Assembly (NCBI RefSeq): GCF_000720765.1
Contig: NZ_JODC01000009.1
Coordinates: forward strand, 186,001-250,000
DNA: 64,000 nucleotides
Direction of reading: 5' to 3'
From: Streptomyces sp. NRRL S-646
GTDB lineage: Bacteria > Actinomycetota > Actinomycetes > Streptomycetales > Streptomycetaceae
This document shows, piece by piece, positions 17,746 to 26,610 of this stretch (position 1 is the stretch's first letter; each line of letters starts with the position of its first letter). Both the position numbers and the translations under genes were made by a program. The notes beneath the pieces were generated by a model, which saw only the letters and a program-made list of their open reading frames with translations, was not told where the DNA came from and did not search any database.

Positions 17746-19257
17746 ATGCTGGACATCCCCTTACGAGTGCGTGTACATGTGGAGACACTGCTAGCGGCGC
17801 AGAATGACATGGGGGTTTGCGATGCTTTTGAGCAATACGCACCGGTCGGGAAGCCGGACGCCATGAACGCCCCTCACCCTTCGAAAGTGGCCGGAATCGA
17901 TTCAACGGTTCCGTCGCCCGCACACACTGTCGCGCCCGCGCCCGCAGCCTCGGGTACCTCACCGGTCCCTCCGCCGAACCCCCCTGGGGCGCTGCTCACC
18001 GACCGACTGGCCGGCTGGGTCTCGGACCTCACGACACTTCATGAACTCACGGAACGCCTGAACCGCACGGACTCGCTGGCGGACGCCCTGACGGAACTGC
18101 TGCGCGCCGGAGCCGCCCTCGTGGGCGCCCGGCGCGGTCTTGTCGTCCTGGAACCGGTCGACGGCCTCGGACCGGACACCACCATCGGCCTCGGCCTCGC
18201 CCGCGCCGACCTCGGGCACATCGAGACGGTGCCGCGCAGTGCCATGTCGTACGGCCGCATCCTCGAGGGGCTGCCGGGCGGGGACGGTGAGATCGCCCAG
18301 CCGGACCTCTTCGCCGAGGACGGGCTCGACCCCCGGCATCGCGAGGTGGCCGCCCGTCTCGGCTATGCCGCCTGCTACGCCCTCCCCCTGGCCGGCGAGC
18401 GCTCGGGCCGGCTCGGCGCCGCCGTGTGGCTCTACGACGAGCCCGCCGAACCGGTCGAGCGGCAGCGCCACCTCGCCGGGCTCTACGCCCGTTACGCCGG
18501 CGAGCACCTGGCCCGGCTGGTGGAAGTGGAACGCACACGCGCGTGCATGACGACGATGGCCGAGGAGCTGCTGCCGTCCCGGCTCCCCCGCGTGGCCGGC
18601 GTCCAGCTCGCCGCCCGCCACCGCACCGGCCCGCGTGGCGGCGGCGACTGGTTCGACGCGCTGCCGCTGCCGGACGCCGCGCTGGGTCTCGCGGTCGGCT
18701 CGGTCACCGGTTCCGGGCCGAGCGCGGTCGCCGCGATGGGGCGGCTGCGGGCCTCCCTGCGCGCGTACGCCGTGATGGAGGGCGAGGACCCGGTGGCGGT
18801 CCTGTCCGACCTGGAGCTGCTGCTCCGTCTCACCGAGCCGGCCCGCTCCGCGACCGCCCTGTTCGCCTACTGCGAGCCCTCCCTGCGCAAGATCACCCTC
18901 GCCGGTGCCGGGCACAGCCCGCCGCTGCTGATCGGCGAGCGGCGCACCGAGTTCGTGGAGACGTCCGTGTCCGCGCCGCTCGGCATGCTCGCCTGCTGGG
19001 AGGCGCCGAGCATGGAGTTCCAGGCCGAGCGCGGCGAGACGGTGCTGCTCTACACCGACGGTCTGCTGCACCGCACCGGCGACCCCACCGACCGCGCCTT
19101 CGCCCGGCTGCACGCGGCTGCGGCCGGTGTGCCCAGGGCGCTGCGGCACGACCCGGACGCGATCGCCGACCATGTGCTGCGGACGGTCCTGCCGGACGGG
19201 CTGGACGCGGCGGACAGCGATGAGGACGTGGTGCTGCTGGCGGCTCGCTTCGAGTAG
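17746..19257 (+). CDS. GAF-domain PP2C/SpoIIE-type phosphatase with altered metal site
   Basis: 503 residues. A Pro-rich N-terminus (to ~80) leads into a GAF-like sensor (about 95-260) and a PP2C-type domain (about 270-503). Motifs include 'GGGDWFDALPL' (Asp301), 'AGAGHSPPLL', 'VLLYTDGLLHRTG' and the terminal 'DEDVVLLAA'. The usual 'GDVxGHG' motif reads 'VGSVTGSG', with Ser319 in place of a metal-binding Asp. The family dephosphorylates anti-anti-sigma factors. The altered site may lower activity. Start is uncertain: ATG 17746 has AGCAGGAC nearby; ATG 17860 would remove most of the Pro-rich lead. Confidence 0.82.
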   Translation: MLDIPLRVRVHVETLLAAQNDMGVCDAFEQYAPVGKPDAMNAPHPSKVAGIDSTVPSPAHTVAPAPAASGTSPVPPPNPPGALLTDRLAGWVSDLTTLHELTERLNRTDSLADALTELLRAGAALVGARRGLVVLEPVDGLGPDTTIGLGLARADLGHIETVPRSAMSYGRILEGLPGGDGEIAQPDLFAEDGLDPRHREVAARLGYAACYALPLAGERSGRLGAAVWLYDEPAEPVERQRHLAGLYARYAGEHLARLVEVERTRACMTTMAEELLPSRLPRVAGVQLAARHRTGPRGGGDWFDALPLPDAALGLAVGSVTGSGPSAVAAMGRLRASLRAYAVMEGEDPVAVLSDLELLLRLTEPARSATALFAYCEPSLRKITLAGAGHSPPLLIGERRTEFVETSVSAPLGMLACWEAPSMEFQAERGETVLLYTDGLLHRTGDPTDRAFARLHAAAAGVPRALRHDPDAIADHVLRTVLPDGLDAADSDEDVVLLAARFE

Positions 19258-19392
19258 CCGGTCATAACAGGTGCGCGCTCGCGGGCATAGCAGTTGACCG
19301 AGCGACCCTGGTAACAGGTCTTCCGGCCCTGGGCCCCCTTCCGTACGACCGTACGATGGAGGGGGTCCAGTGCCGTATCGAGGAGGATGACC

Positions 19393-20877
19393 GTGGCCGA
19401 CGAGCTCACCCCGGCAGTATCTGATTTTGCTGCTGACGCAGCGGGCCCGGAAGAGAGCGAAGAGCCGATCAAGCAGCGCAAGAACGGCCTGTACCCGGGC
19501 GTGTCCGACGAGCTGGCCGAGAACATGAAGTCCGGCTGGGCCGACACGGAGCTGCGCGACCTGGAGCCGATCGCCCAGGCCGCCGAGACCGCCGCGCGGC
19601 GCTCCGCGCTGTCGGCGCGTTTCCCGGGCGAGCGTCTGGTGATCCCGGCGGGCAACCTGAAGACCCGCTCGAACGACACGGAGTACGCGTTCCGCGCGTC
19701 CGTCGAGTACGCCTACCTCACCGGCAACCAGACCGAGGACGGCGTGCTGGTCCTGGAGCCGACCGCGGACGGTCACCAGGAGACGATCTACCTCCTGCCG
19801 CGCTCCGACCGCGAGAACGGCGAGTTCTGGCTCTCCGGCCAGGGCGAGCTGTGGGTCGGCCGCCGGCACTCCCTCACCGAGGCGCAGACGCTCTACGGCA
19901 TCCCCGCCTCCGACGTGCGTGAACTGCCGGACGCGCTGCGTGAGGCCACCGGTCCGGTGCGGGTCGTGCGCGGGTACGACGCCGGGATCGAGGCCGCGCT
20001 CACCGACAAGGTCACCGCCGAGCGCGACGAGGAGCTGAGGGTCTTCCTCTCCGAGGCGCGGCTGGTCAAGGACGAGTTCGAGATCGGCGAGCTGCAGAAG
20101 GCCGTCGACTCGACGGTCCGCGGCTTCGAGGACGTCGTACGCGTTCTGGACAAGGCGGAGGCGACCTCCGAGCGGTACATCGAGGGCACGTTCTTCCTCC
20201 GCGCGCGCGTGGAGGGCAACGACGTCGGCTACGGCACGATCGCCGCCGCCGGCCCGCACGCCTGCACGCTGCACTGGGTGCGCAACGACGGGCCGGTGCG
20301 CTCGGGCGACCTGCTGCTCCTGGACGCCGGCGTCGAGACGCACACGTACTACACGGCCGACGTCACGCGCACCCTCCCGATCAACGGGCGCTTCACCGAG
20401 ATCCAGAAGAAGATCTACGACGCCGTGTACGACGCCCAGGAGGCCGGTATCGCGGCGGTGAAGCCGGGCGGCAAGTACCGCGACTTCCACGACGCCGCGC
20501 AGCGGGTGCTCACCGAGCGGCTCGTCGAGTGGGGCCTCGTCGAGGGGCCCGTGGAGCGGGTGCTGGAGCTCGGGCTGCAGCGGCGGTGGACGCTGCACGG
20601 CACCGGGCACATGCTCGGCATGGACGTGCACGACTGCGCCGCCGCGCGCGTGGAGTCGTACGTCGACGGGACGCTGGAGCCCGGGATGGTGCTCACGGTC
20701 GAGCCCGGTCTGTACTTCCAGGCCGACGACCTGACGGTGCCGGAGGAGTACCGGGGGATCGGGGTCCGGATCGAGGACGACATCCTGGTGACGGCCGAAG
20801 GCAACCGAAACCTGTCGGACGGGCTGCCGCGCCGGTCCGACGAGGTCGAGGCCTGGATGTCCTCGCTCAACAGCTGA
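19393..20877 (+). CDS. Xaa-Pro aminopeptidase (aminopeptidase P, M24B)
   Basis: About 494 residues. An N-terminal creatinase-like domain precedes the pita-bread catalytic domain, with metal ligands in 'LLLLDAGVETHTYYTADVTRTL' (two Asp), 'HGTGHMLGMDVHD' (His), 'VLTVEPGLYF' (Glu) and 'GIGVRIEDDILVT' (Glu). It removes N-terminal residues preceding proline and needs manganese or a similar metal. AGGAGG (19381-19386) abuts ATG 19387, leaving no spacer, while GTG 19393 has 6-nt spacing and is preferred. Cytoplasmic; single gene with its own upstream region. Confidence 0.93.
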   Translation: MADELTPAVSDFAADAAGPEESEEPIKQRKNGLYPGVSDELAENMKSGWADTELRDLEPIAQAAETAARRSALSARFPGERLVIPAGNLKTRSNDTEYAFRASVEYAYLTGNQTEDGVLVLEPTADGHQETIYLLPRSDRENGEFWLSGQGELWVGRRHSLTEAQTLYGIPASDVRELPDALREATGPVRVVRGYDAGIEAALTDKVTAERDEELRVFLSEARLVKDEFEIGELQKAVDSTVRGFEDVVRVLDKAEATSERYIEGTFFLRARVEGNDVGYGTIAAAGPHACTLHWVRNDGPVRSGDLLLLDAGVETHTYYTADVTRTLPINGRFTEIQKKIYDAVYDAQEAGIAAVKPGGKYRDFHDAAQRVLTERLVEWGLVEGPVERVLELGLQRRWTLHGTGHMLGMDVHDCAAARVESYVDGTLEPGMVLTVEPGLYFQADDLTVPEEYRGIGVRIEDDILVTAEGNRNLSDGLPRRSDEVEAWMSSLNS

Positions 20878-20957
20878 TACGAGACGGATGGCCGGGTACC
20901 AGGGAGGTGCCCGGCCATTGACGTGCCTGGAATCACCAACCTGGGGGGAGCGTCGTC

Positions 20958-22325
20958 GTGGACGACTTCTGGTCCGGCGTCGGAGTCGACCTGCATCTGG
21001 AGCCCGACGTCGGGGACGGGCGGCGGGTCGGGCTCGAGCGAGCGCTCAGGGACGCCGTGCGGGACGGTCGGCTCGCGCCCGGGACGCGGCTGCCCGCCAC
21101 CCGACGGCTCGCCACCGAACTCGGCGTCTCGCGGGGGACCGCCAAGGCCGCCTACGACCAGTTGGTCGCCGAGGGGTATCTGACGGCCCGGCAGGGGTCC
21201 GGTACCCAGGTCGCCTCGTTGCCCTCCCTGGACGCCGACGCGCCGGAGGCGGCCGCACGCGCGCGTACCCCGCGTTTTGATCTGCGGCCCGGCAGTCCGG
21301 ACGTCGGGGCGTTTCCGGCGGCGGCCTGGCTGCGGGCGCTGCGGCGGGCCATCGCGACGGCGCCCCTGCTGGCGTACGACTACGGGGACCCGCGCGGCCG
21401 TATCGAGCTGCGGACCGCGCTGTCGGGCTATCTGGGACGGGCCCGGGGTGTCATCGCCCCGCCCGAGCGGATCGTGATCACCTCCGGGTATGTGCAGGGG
21501 CTGGCGCTGCTCACGCGCGTGCTGGACGGTGCCGAGATCGCCATGGAGGACCCGGGGCTGCCGTTCCACCGGGAGGTCGTACGGCGCAACGGGGGACGTG
21601 TGGTGCCGGTGCGGGTCGACGAACGGGGCGTGTGCGCACAGGAGTTGGGGGACCTCAAGGCTGTGGTCCTCACGCCCGCCCACCAGTACCCGACCGGTGT
21701 GACGCTGCACCCCGAGCGGCGGCGGGCGCTCACGGACTGGGCACGCGCGCGTGGCGGGCTGATCGTCGAGGACGACTACGACGGGGAGTTCCGCTACGAC
21801 CGGCAGCCCGTGGGCGCGCTCCAGGGGATGGCGCCGAGCCGGGTCGTCTACCTGGGCACCGCCTCGAAGACGCTCGGGCCCGCCCTGCGGCTCGGCTGGA
21901 TGGTGCTGCCGCCGCACCTGGTCGACGCGGTCGCCGACGCCAAGCTGCACAGCGACCACCACACCGAGTCCATCGGCCAGTTGGCGCTCGCCGAACTCAT
22001 CGACAGCCATGCCTACGACCGGCACGTGCGCGCGTGCCGGCTCAGATACCGCAGACGCAGGGACCAGCTCCTGGACCGGCTCGGCGGAAAGCACGACGTG
22101 CGTGGGATCGCCGCCGGGCTGCACGCCCTCGTGGAGGTCGCCGACGAGGAAGCGGCGCTGAAGCGGGCCGAGGCGGAGGGCCTCGCCGTCGGACACCTGG
22201 GCGACCACTGGCACACGCCCGGCGAGGGGCAGCCGCAGGGGCTGGTCGTCGGGTACGGGACGCCTCGGGAGCGGGCGTATCCGGAGGCGCTGGAGGCTTT
22301 GGTGAAGGTGCTGGAGGGGGCCTGA
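20958..22325 (+). CDS. MocR/PdxR-type transcriptional regulator (GntR-aminotransferase fusion)
   Basis: 455 residues. The N-terminal winged HTH (residues ~20-85, 'RLPATRRLATELGVSRGTAK') is fused to a fold-type I aminotransferase-like domain. PLP-binding features are 'HQYPTGVTL', 'IVEDDYDGEFRYDR' and the Schiff-base Lys in 'YLGTASKTLGPALRLGW'. The family senses PLP or an amino-acid derivative and typically controls vitamin B6 or amine metabolism genes. GTG 20958 is preceded by GGGGGAGCG. No pdxS/pdxT gene is adjacent, so its target is not visible here. Confidence 0.93.
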   Translation: MDDFWSGVGVDLHLEPDVGDGRRVGLERALRDAVRDGRLAPGTRLPATRRLATELGVSRGTAKAAYDQLVAEGYLTARQGSGTQVASLPSLDADAPEAAARARTPRFDLRPGSPDVGAFPAAAWLRALRRAIATAPLLAYDYGDPRGRIELRTALSGYLGRARGVIAPPERIVITSGYVQGLALLTRVLDGAEIAMEDPGLPFHREVVRRNGGRVVPVRVDERGVCAQELGDLKAVVLTPAHQYPTGVTLHPERRRALTDWARARGGLIVEDDYDGEFRYDRQPVGALQGMAPSRVVYLGTASKTLGPALRLGWMVLPPHLVDAVADAKLHSDHHTESIGQLALAELIDSHAYDRHVRACRLRYRRRRDQLLDRLGGKHDVRGIAAGLHALVEVADEEAALKRAEAEGLAVGHLGDHWHTPGEGQPQGLVVGYGTPRERAYPEALEALVKVLEGA

Positions 22326-22338
22326 GGGAGCCTCCGGG

Positions 22339-23172
22339 TCATATGGGCCGTGCGCGCGTGCCGACCGGCAGCGAGTCCAGGAACAGCGCACCTGCGAGGA
22401 GACCCGCACTCCCCCGTGGGCTCCACGCGCGCGCGTGCAGGTCGGCGTCGAGGGCGGACAGGGCTTCGTGGCCCGCCGCCGTCGCCGTACCGCCCGCGTC
22501 CAGGACCCGCCGGGCGCCGGCCTGCACATGCCGCAGCCCCAACGGGCCCGCCGTGTACAGCAGTTCCGTGTCCTGGAGGGTGGACATCACGGTGAGCAGG
22601 GCGTCCAGCCGAGCCTGTGCCTCCGTGGCGCCCGCCGAGCGGGCCGCGGCGAGCGTGTCCAACGCCCGCCGGACGTGCGGGAATCCGGCGCGTGCCTCGC
22701 CGCGGGCGCCCGCGGCCCCGTACTTCGCGGAGATCGACGACCCGCGGGAGGGACGCCGCGGGGCGCCCTTGTCGTTGAAGGCGGCGATCCGTTTCGCCGC
22801 CGCGGCCACGTCCCGTGCACCGGCCCGGCGGTCGGTCGCGGCCGCCGCGACGAGGAAGCCCAGAGCCCACAGGGCCCCTCGGTGACCGCCGCCTGCGAGG
22901 CGCACCGAGTGCTCGGTGGAGCGGCCGATCGCGCCCAGCTCCGCGCGCAGCTGCGGGGTGGGCTCACCGATACGGCGGGCGGCGGCAGCCATCGCCGCGA
23001 GGCCCGGGGCGAGCGCCTTGGCCGACCAGCGCAGGGAACCGTGGTCCCGGCCCAGGGCAAGGGCGCCCAGGTCGCGCGGATCGGGCAGGCCCGGCTTGGG
23101 AGCCAGTGCCAGCTGCCCGGTCAGCGCGGTCACGGCGGCCTGCGCCAGCGTCTCGTCCTCGCGGCTGCTCAT
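22339..23172 (-). CDS. Triphosphoribosyl-dephospho-CoA synthase-like protein (MdcB/CitG)
   Basis: 277 residues of the CitG/MdcB family: 'ALAPKPGLPDPRDLGALALGRD', 'GGGHRGALWALGFLVAA', 'SSISAKYGAAGARGEARAGFP' and 'LLTVMSTLQDTELLYTAGP' follow the family's order of motifs. The family makes the prosthetic-group precursor of malonate decarboxylase or citrate lyase acyl carrier proteins from ATP and dephospho-CoA. No mdc or cit structural genes lie in this window, so the target protein is unknown. It ends 9 bp from the dioxygenase gene downstream on the map, in the same direction. Confidence 0.8.
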   Translation of the reverse strand: MSSREDETLAQAAVTALTGQLALAPKPGLPDPRDLGALALGRDHGSLRWSAKALAPGLAAMAAAARRIGEPTPQLRAELGAIGRSTEHSVRLAGGGHRGALWALGFLVAAAATDRRAGARDVAAAAKRIAAFNDKGAPRRPSRGSSISAKYGAAGARGEARAGFPHVRRALDTLAAARSAGATEAQARLDALLTVMSTLQDTELLYTAGPLGLRHVQAGARRVLDAGGTATAAGHEALSALDADLHARAWSPRGSAGLLAGALFLDSLPVGTRARPI

Positions 23173-23181
23173 CGCCGTACC

Positions 23182-24123
23182 TCAGGAAGAGGCCGACGCC
23201 GAGGGACTGGCCGTGTCGGTCGGGGCGCCGCTCGGCGGGGTGCCCGTCGGGGCGCCGCTCGGCGGGGTGCCACCGCCGCCGCTGCCCGCGCCGGTGTTCT
23301 CGGCGTCCGGGTCGATGCCGAGGGTGAGGAAGCCCTTGTAGCCCTTGGACGGGTCCTTCTTGTGCACGGCCTCGAGGGTCAGCAGACCGCTGGAGGCGCC
23401 GCCGCCGTCGTACACCATGTCGTCGGCGAGAACGGTGTAGCTGCCGGTGTGCCCGGAGTACGGGTCGAGGGTGAAGATCTCCTCGGCGACGGCGTCGTCG
23501 AACAAGAGCTGGCCGGTGTGGTTGACCTTGCCGCCCTCGTAGGTGCCGTCCTCCTTCTCGCCGCCCGTGTGCACCTTCACATGGATGTGGCAGGTGCGCG
23601 GGGTGTACCAGCCGGGGAAGATCGTCTCGAACTTGACGACCCCGTTGGCGTTCGCGATCTGGTAGCCGCGCAGGTAGGTGCTGTCGTTCGCGGAGTCGCC
23701 CTCCTCGCTCTCCGCGGGGGCCGAACCGCCGGGATTGGCGGTGGTGTAGCCGGAGTAGTAGCCCCAGGCGTCGCAGTGCCAGATCTCCACGGCCGCGCCG
23801 GAGACCGGGGTGCAGCCGTCGGTGACGTCGACGACGGTCAGCCGCAGGGTCAGCGGGACGCCCGCCTTGCCCTCGGTGATGTCCTTTCGGACCAGCGCGC
23901 CGTCGAGGTAGTAGGGGCCCTCGGTGACGCCGGTCATCAGCGTCATGCACCCGCTGCTGGTCGAAGTGGCGGACGCGGTGGCGCTCGCCTCGGCGTCGGT
24001 GGTCGTGTCGGCGAACGCCGACCGGTAACCGGCGACGGCGAGGCCGCCGGCCACGACCGTGCCGCCGGTGACCGCGATGGCACGGCGCCGGGTGATCGAA
24101 GTGTCTCGGTGGTTTCCCGTCAT
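23182..24123 (-). CDS. Secreted (Tat) intradiol ring-cleavage dioxygenase
   Basis: 313 residues. A twin-arginine signal 'TSITRRRAIAVTGGTVVAGG' ends near residue 37. The catalytic domain has the non-haem Fe(III) ligands Tyr in 'TEGPYYLDG', Tyr in 'FPGWYTPRTCHIHVKV' and two His in the latter. It should cleave catechol-type rings between the hydroxyls outside the cell, fitting use of lignin-derived aromatics; the substrate is inferred. The C-terminus is a Ser/Pro/Gly tail containing a 27-bp tandem repeat. The MdcB-like gene follows after 9 bp. Confidence 0.9.
   Translation of the reverse strand: MTGNHRDTSITRRRAIAVTGGTVVAGGLAVAGYRSAFADTTTDAEASATASATSTSSGCMTLMTGVTEGPYYLDGALVRKDITEGKAGVPLTLRLTVVDVTDGCTPVSGAAVEIWHCDAWGYYSGYTTANPGGSAPAESEEGDSANDSTYLRGYQIANANGVVKFETIFPGWYTPRTCHIHVKVHTGGEKEDGTYEGGKVNHTGQLLFDDAVAEEIFTLDPYSGHTGSYTVLADDMVYDGGGASSGLLTLEAVHKKDPSKGYKGFLTLGIDPDAENTGAGSGGGGTPPSGAPTGTPPSGAPTDTASPSASASS
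23219..23272. repeat. 27-bp tandem duplication in dioxygenase tail
   Basis: A 24-bp identical core occurs at 23221-23244 and 23248-23271 with a 27-bp period. It encodes a repeated nonapeptide of the type TPPSGAPTx. A recent in-frame duplication in the flexible C-terminal tail, probably variable between strains. Confidence 0.8.
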
Positions 24124-24208
24124 GGCGGCGAACCTAGGGACGGCGCCCCTCAGGGACGCGGGGCGCCGATAAGAACCAGCTGTGAATGCTGAGGAAGCTG
24201 AAGGACCC

Positions 24209-24655
24209 TCACACCGCCATCAGAGGTGCGTCGTCCCGCCACTTGAGGATCTTGTCGAAGCTCACCACCGTGCCCGCACGCCCCGGCTTCTGGCCGATGT
24301 GGACGTGGTCGGCGAGCTCCCGGATCAGCCCGAGACCCCGGCCGTGCTCGGCGTCGGGGCGAGCGGGGCGTGGAGTCGCGGAGAAGGCGAACCCCGGGCC
24401 GGAGTCGGTGACTTCGATACGGCACTTCTCGCCGTCGAGGTAGGCGGTGACCCGGTACGCCTCCGAGGAGGCACCGTGCACCGTGTCCCCGCCGTGCTCG
24501 ACGGCGTTCGCGCAGGCCTCGCTGAGGGCGACGGAGAGGTCGTAGGAGACGTCGGGGTCGACGCCCGCCGTCTCCATCGTGCCGAGCAGCAGCCGTCGGG
24601 CGAGCGGAACGCTCGCAGCTTCACGCCGCAAGTGGAGTGACCACCAGATGCTCAT
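24209..24655 (-). CDS. HATPase-domain anti-sigma-type regulatory kinase
   Basis: 148 residues, a single HATPase_c domain: N-box 'SVALSEACANAVEHGGD', G1 'EVTDSGPGF', G2 'EHGRGLGLIRELAD'. Like the gene at 14073 it lacks a His-phosphotransfer domain and so belongs to the RsbW-like class. GGAGG precedes ATG 24655 by 8 nt; the longer frame to 24901 is not supported. The start 'MSIWWSLHLRREAASVPLARR' is typical of Streptomyces members. It is divergent from the copper cluster; partner proteins are unknown. Confidence 0.88.
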   Translation of the reverse strand: MSIWWSLHLRREAASVPLARRLLLGTMETAGVDPDVSYDLSVALSEACANAVEHGGDTVHGASSEAYRVTAYLDGEKCRIEVTDSGPGFAFSATPRPARPDAEHGRGLGLIRELADHVHIGQKPGRAGTVVSFDKILKWRDDAPLMAV

Positions 24656-24738
24656 GCTCCAGCCTCCCGGCCGCGGCTCGACATACCGTTTCTTATTGCC
24701 GCGCGCACCCGTCCGTAAGCACGGAGTTGACGTGATGC

Positions 24739-24752
24739 CGCCCATATGGGCG
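24739..24752. promoter_or_regulatory. 14-bp palindrome in divergent region before copper cluster
   Basis: CGCCCATATGGGCG is perfectly symmetric. It lies between the divergent HATPase gene (84 bp away) and the Met/His-rich membrane protein (127 bp away). Possible operator; it does not resemble the CsoR-type consensus I know. Confidence 0.4.
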
Positions 24753-24878
24753 ATGCGTCCCAAACAGAATCGGTGTATGTGCGGGCCTGTCGCACCAGAG
24801 AGTGATCTTCCGGTCGGTACGGAACGTTGCGGACCTGCCGCATGGCGGCTGTGGGACCAGTGCGATGATGAGCCCGCC

Positions 24879-25712
24879 ATGACTGCCCCCCACCAGCGCA
24901 CGGCGCGCTCCGGAAACGATCTCCGGATACTGCGGGCCGCGGTGTTCGCCGCGGTCTGCGTCGTGCTGGCCGCGGGCGGTCACACCCTCGCCTCCTGCGC
25001 CACGGTTCCGCTGTGGACGCTGGGCGCGGGGTTCCTGGGGGCCGTCCTGGTCGCGGCACCGCTCGCCGGGCGCGTGCGCTCCCTGACCGGGATCGCGGCA
25101 CTGCTCGCGGCCGGACAGACCGTGCTGCACACGCTGTTCGGGCTGGGGCAGCAGACGGCTTCCTCGGGCGCGATGTCGATGTCCTCCATGACGTCGGCCT
25201 CCGACGCCTCGCTGGTGGAGCGGGCGGCGCGGCTCGTGTGCGGGACGACGGCCGCGGCGATCAGCCCCGCCCAGGCCCGCAGGCTCCTCGCCGACGCCCG
25301 AATCTCCCCGGACACCGCCATGCGCATGGACATGAGCTCCATGCACCATCCGGCGGACGCCCTGTCGGGCGCCGCCTCCCCGGCTTCGCTGCTGCCGTCC
25401 CTGCCGATGCTGCTCGGGCATGTCCTCGCGGCGATCGCCGCCGGCTGGCTGCTGCGCCGCGGTGACCTGGCCCTGCTACGGCTCATGGAACTCTCGGCCC
25501 ACACCATGGCCGACGGCGCATTCGTACGTTCCCTGCGCGCGGCGCTCGCGCTGGTGCGCGCCCTGCGTGCCGGGCTCCCGGCCACGCCCGCGGCGGGCCC
25601 GCAACTGCCGCGCACCGCGCTGCTCGCGCCGCCGAAGCCCCGTACCACCGCACTCCAGCACACGGTGATCAGGCGCGGCCCGCCGGCCGCGGCCCTCGTC
25701 CTCGCCGCCTGA
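24879..25712 (+). CDS. Met/His-rich multi-pass membrane protein, copper cluster
   Basis: 277 residues with about four or five membrane segments (near 18-38, 42-62, 65-82 and 160-185). Two loops are rich in methionine: 'GAMSMSSMTS' (residues ~97-106) and 'TAMRMDMSSMHHPAD' (~136-150). Met/His clusters of this kind bind Cu(I) in copper-transport proteins. The C-terminal ~80 residues are Ala/Arg/Pro-rich and cytoplasmic. It opens the ycnI-sco-ecuC-copCD-dtpA cluster, all on one strand, so a role in copper handling is a reasonable inference. No named family recognised. Confidence 0.75.
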   Translation: MTAPHQRTARSGNDLRILRAAVFAAVCVVLAAGGHTLASCATVPLWTLGAGFLGAVLVAAPLAGRVRSLTGIAALLAAGQTVLHTLFGLGQQTASSGAMSMSSMTSASDASLVERAARLVCGTTAAAISPAQARRLLADARISPDTAMRMDMSSMHHPADALSGAASPASLLPSLPMLLGHVLAAIAAGWLLRRGDLALLRLMELSAHTMADGAFVRSLRAALALVRALRAGLPATPAAGPQLPRTALLAPPKPRTTALQHTVIRRGPPAAALVLAA

Positions 25713-25857
25713 CGCGACGCGACCGCCACTCCACAGCCGTGGGATCGGGGCCGCCGTCGTGCGGCACACGCGCGTGCCCGCATGTGCGACATCCATGCGC
25801 ACGCGTTCCTCCGACCACCGGAACTCACTCGAAACCCGAAGTGGAGTGCATCCGTTC

Positions 25858-26592
25858 ATGAAGGCATCCCGTCTCGCCGCCACCGGCGCCCTCGCCGCCT
25901 CTGCCGTCGTCGTCCTGTCCGCGCCCGCGTTCGCACACGTCAGCGTGCAGCCCGAGGGCACGGCCGCCAAGGGCGGTTACGCGGTCGTCGACTTCAAGGT
26001 CCCCAACGAGCGCGACGACACCTCGACCACCAAGCTCGAGGTGACCTTCCCGACCGACCACCCGCTGGCCTCCGCCCTGCCGGAGCCGATGGACGGCTGG
26101 AAGATCGAGGTCACCAAGTCCAAGCTCGCCAAGCCGCTCGAGGTGCACGGCAAGAAGATCAGCGAGGCCGTCTCCAAGATCACCTGGACCGCCGACGGCA
26201 AGGGCATCGAACCCGGCTACTTCGAGAAGTTCCCGGTCTCCGTCGGCGCCCTGCCCGAGGACGCCGACGAACTGACCTTCAAGGCCCTCCAGACGTACTC
26301 CGACAAGGAAGTCGTGCGCTGGATCGAGGTGCAGAAGGACGGCGCGGAGGAGCCCGAGAACCCGGCCCCCGTGCTCCCCCTGTCCGCCGCCTCCGAGGAC
26401 GGCCACGCCCACGGCTCGAAGGCCGAGGACGCCTCCGACGACTCCAAGACCACCGAGAACACCGCCGCCGACACCTCCGCCGCCGACAGCAGCGACACCA
26501 CGGCGCGCGTGCTGGCTGTCGTGGGCATCGTCGTCGGCGCGCTGGGCGTGGCGTACGGCGTGCTCGCCGGACGTCGTCGCAGCGACGCCTGA
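25858..26592 (+). CDS. ycnI: YcnI-family (DUF1775) copper-binding exported protein
   Basis: 244 residues. Signal peptide 1-26 ends '...SAPAFA' and leaves His27 as the mature N-terminus ('HVSVQPEGTA'), the residue that anchors the mono-histidine copper brace described for YcnI. The DUF1775 beta-domain extends to ~165, followed by an acidic Ser/Thr/Asp-rich linker and a C-terminal membrane helix ('VLAVVGIVVGALGVAYGVLA') ending in RRR. It is therefore held on the outer face of the membrane, probably as a copper chaperone. A 32-bp palindrome follows the gene. Confidence 0.9.
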   Translation: MKASRLAATGALAASAVVVLSAPAFAHVSVQPEGTAAKGGYAVVDFKVPNERDDTSTTKLEVTFPTDHPLASALPEPMDGWKIEVTKSKLAKPLEVHGKKISEAVSKITWTADGKGIEPGYFEKFPVSVGALPEDADELTFKALQTYSDKEVVRWIEVQKDGAEEPENPAPVLPLSAASEDGHAHGSKAEDASDDSKTTENTAADTSAADSSDTTARVLAVVGIVVGALGVAYGVLAGRRRSDA

Positions 26593-26610
26593 GGCCCGTT
26601 CTTCCGTGTT

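Noticed and set aside
23219..23272. Two-copy repeat as a regulatory or mobile repeat
   Set aside because: It is an in-frame duplication of a nonapeptide in the flexible tail of the dioxygenase.
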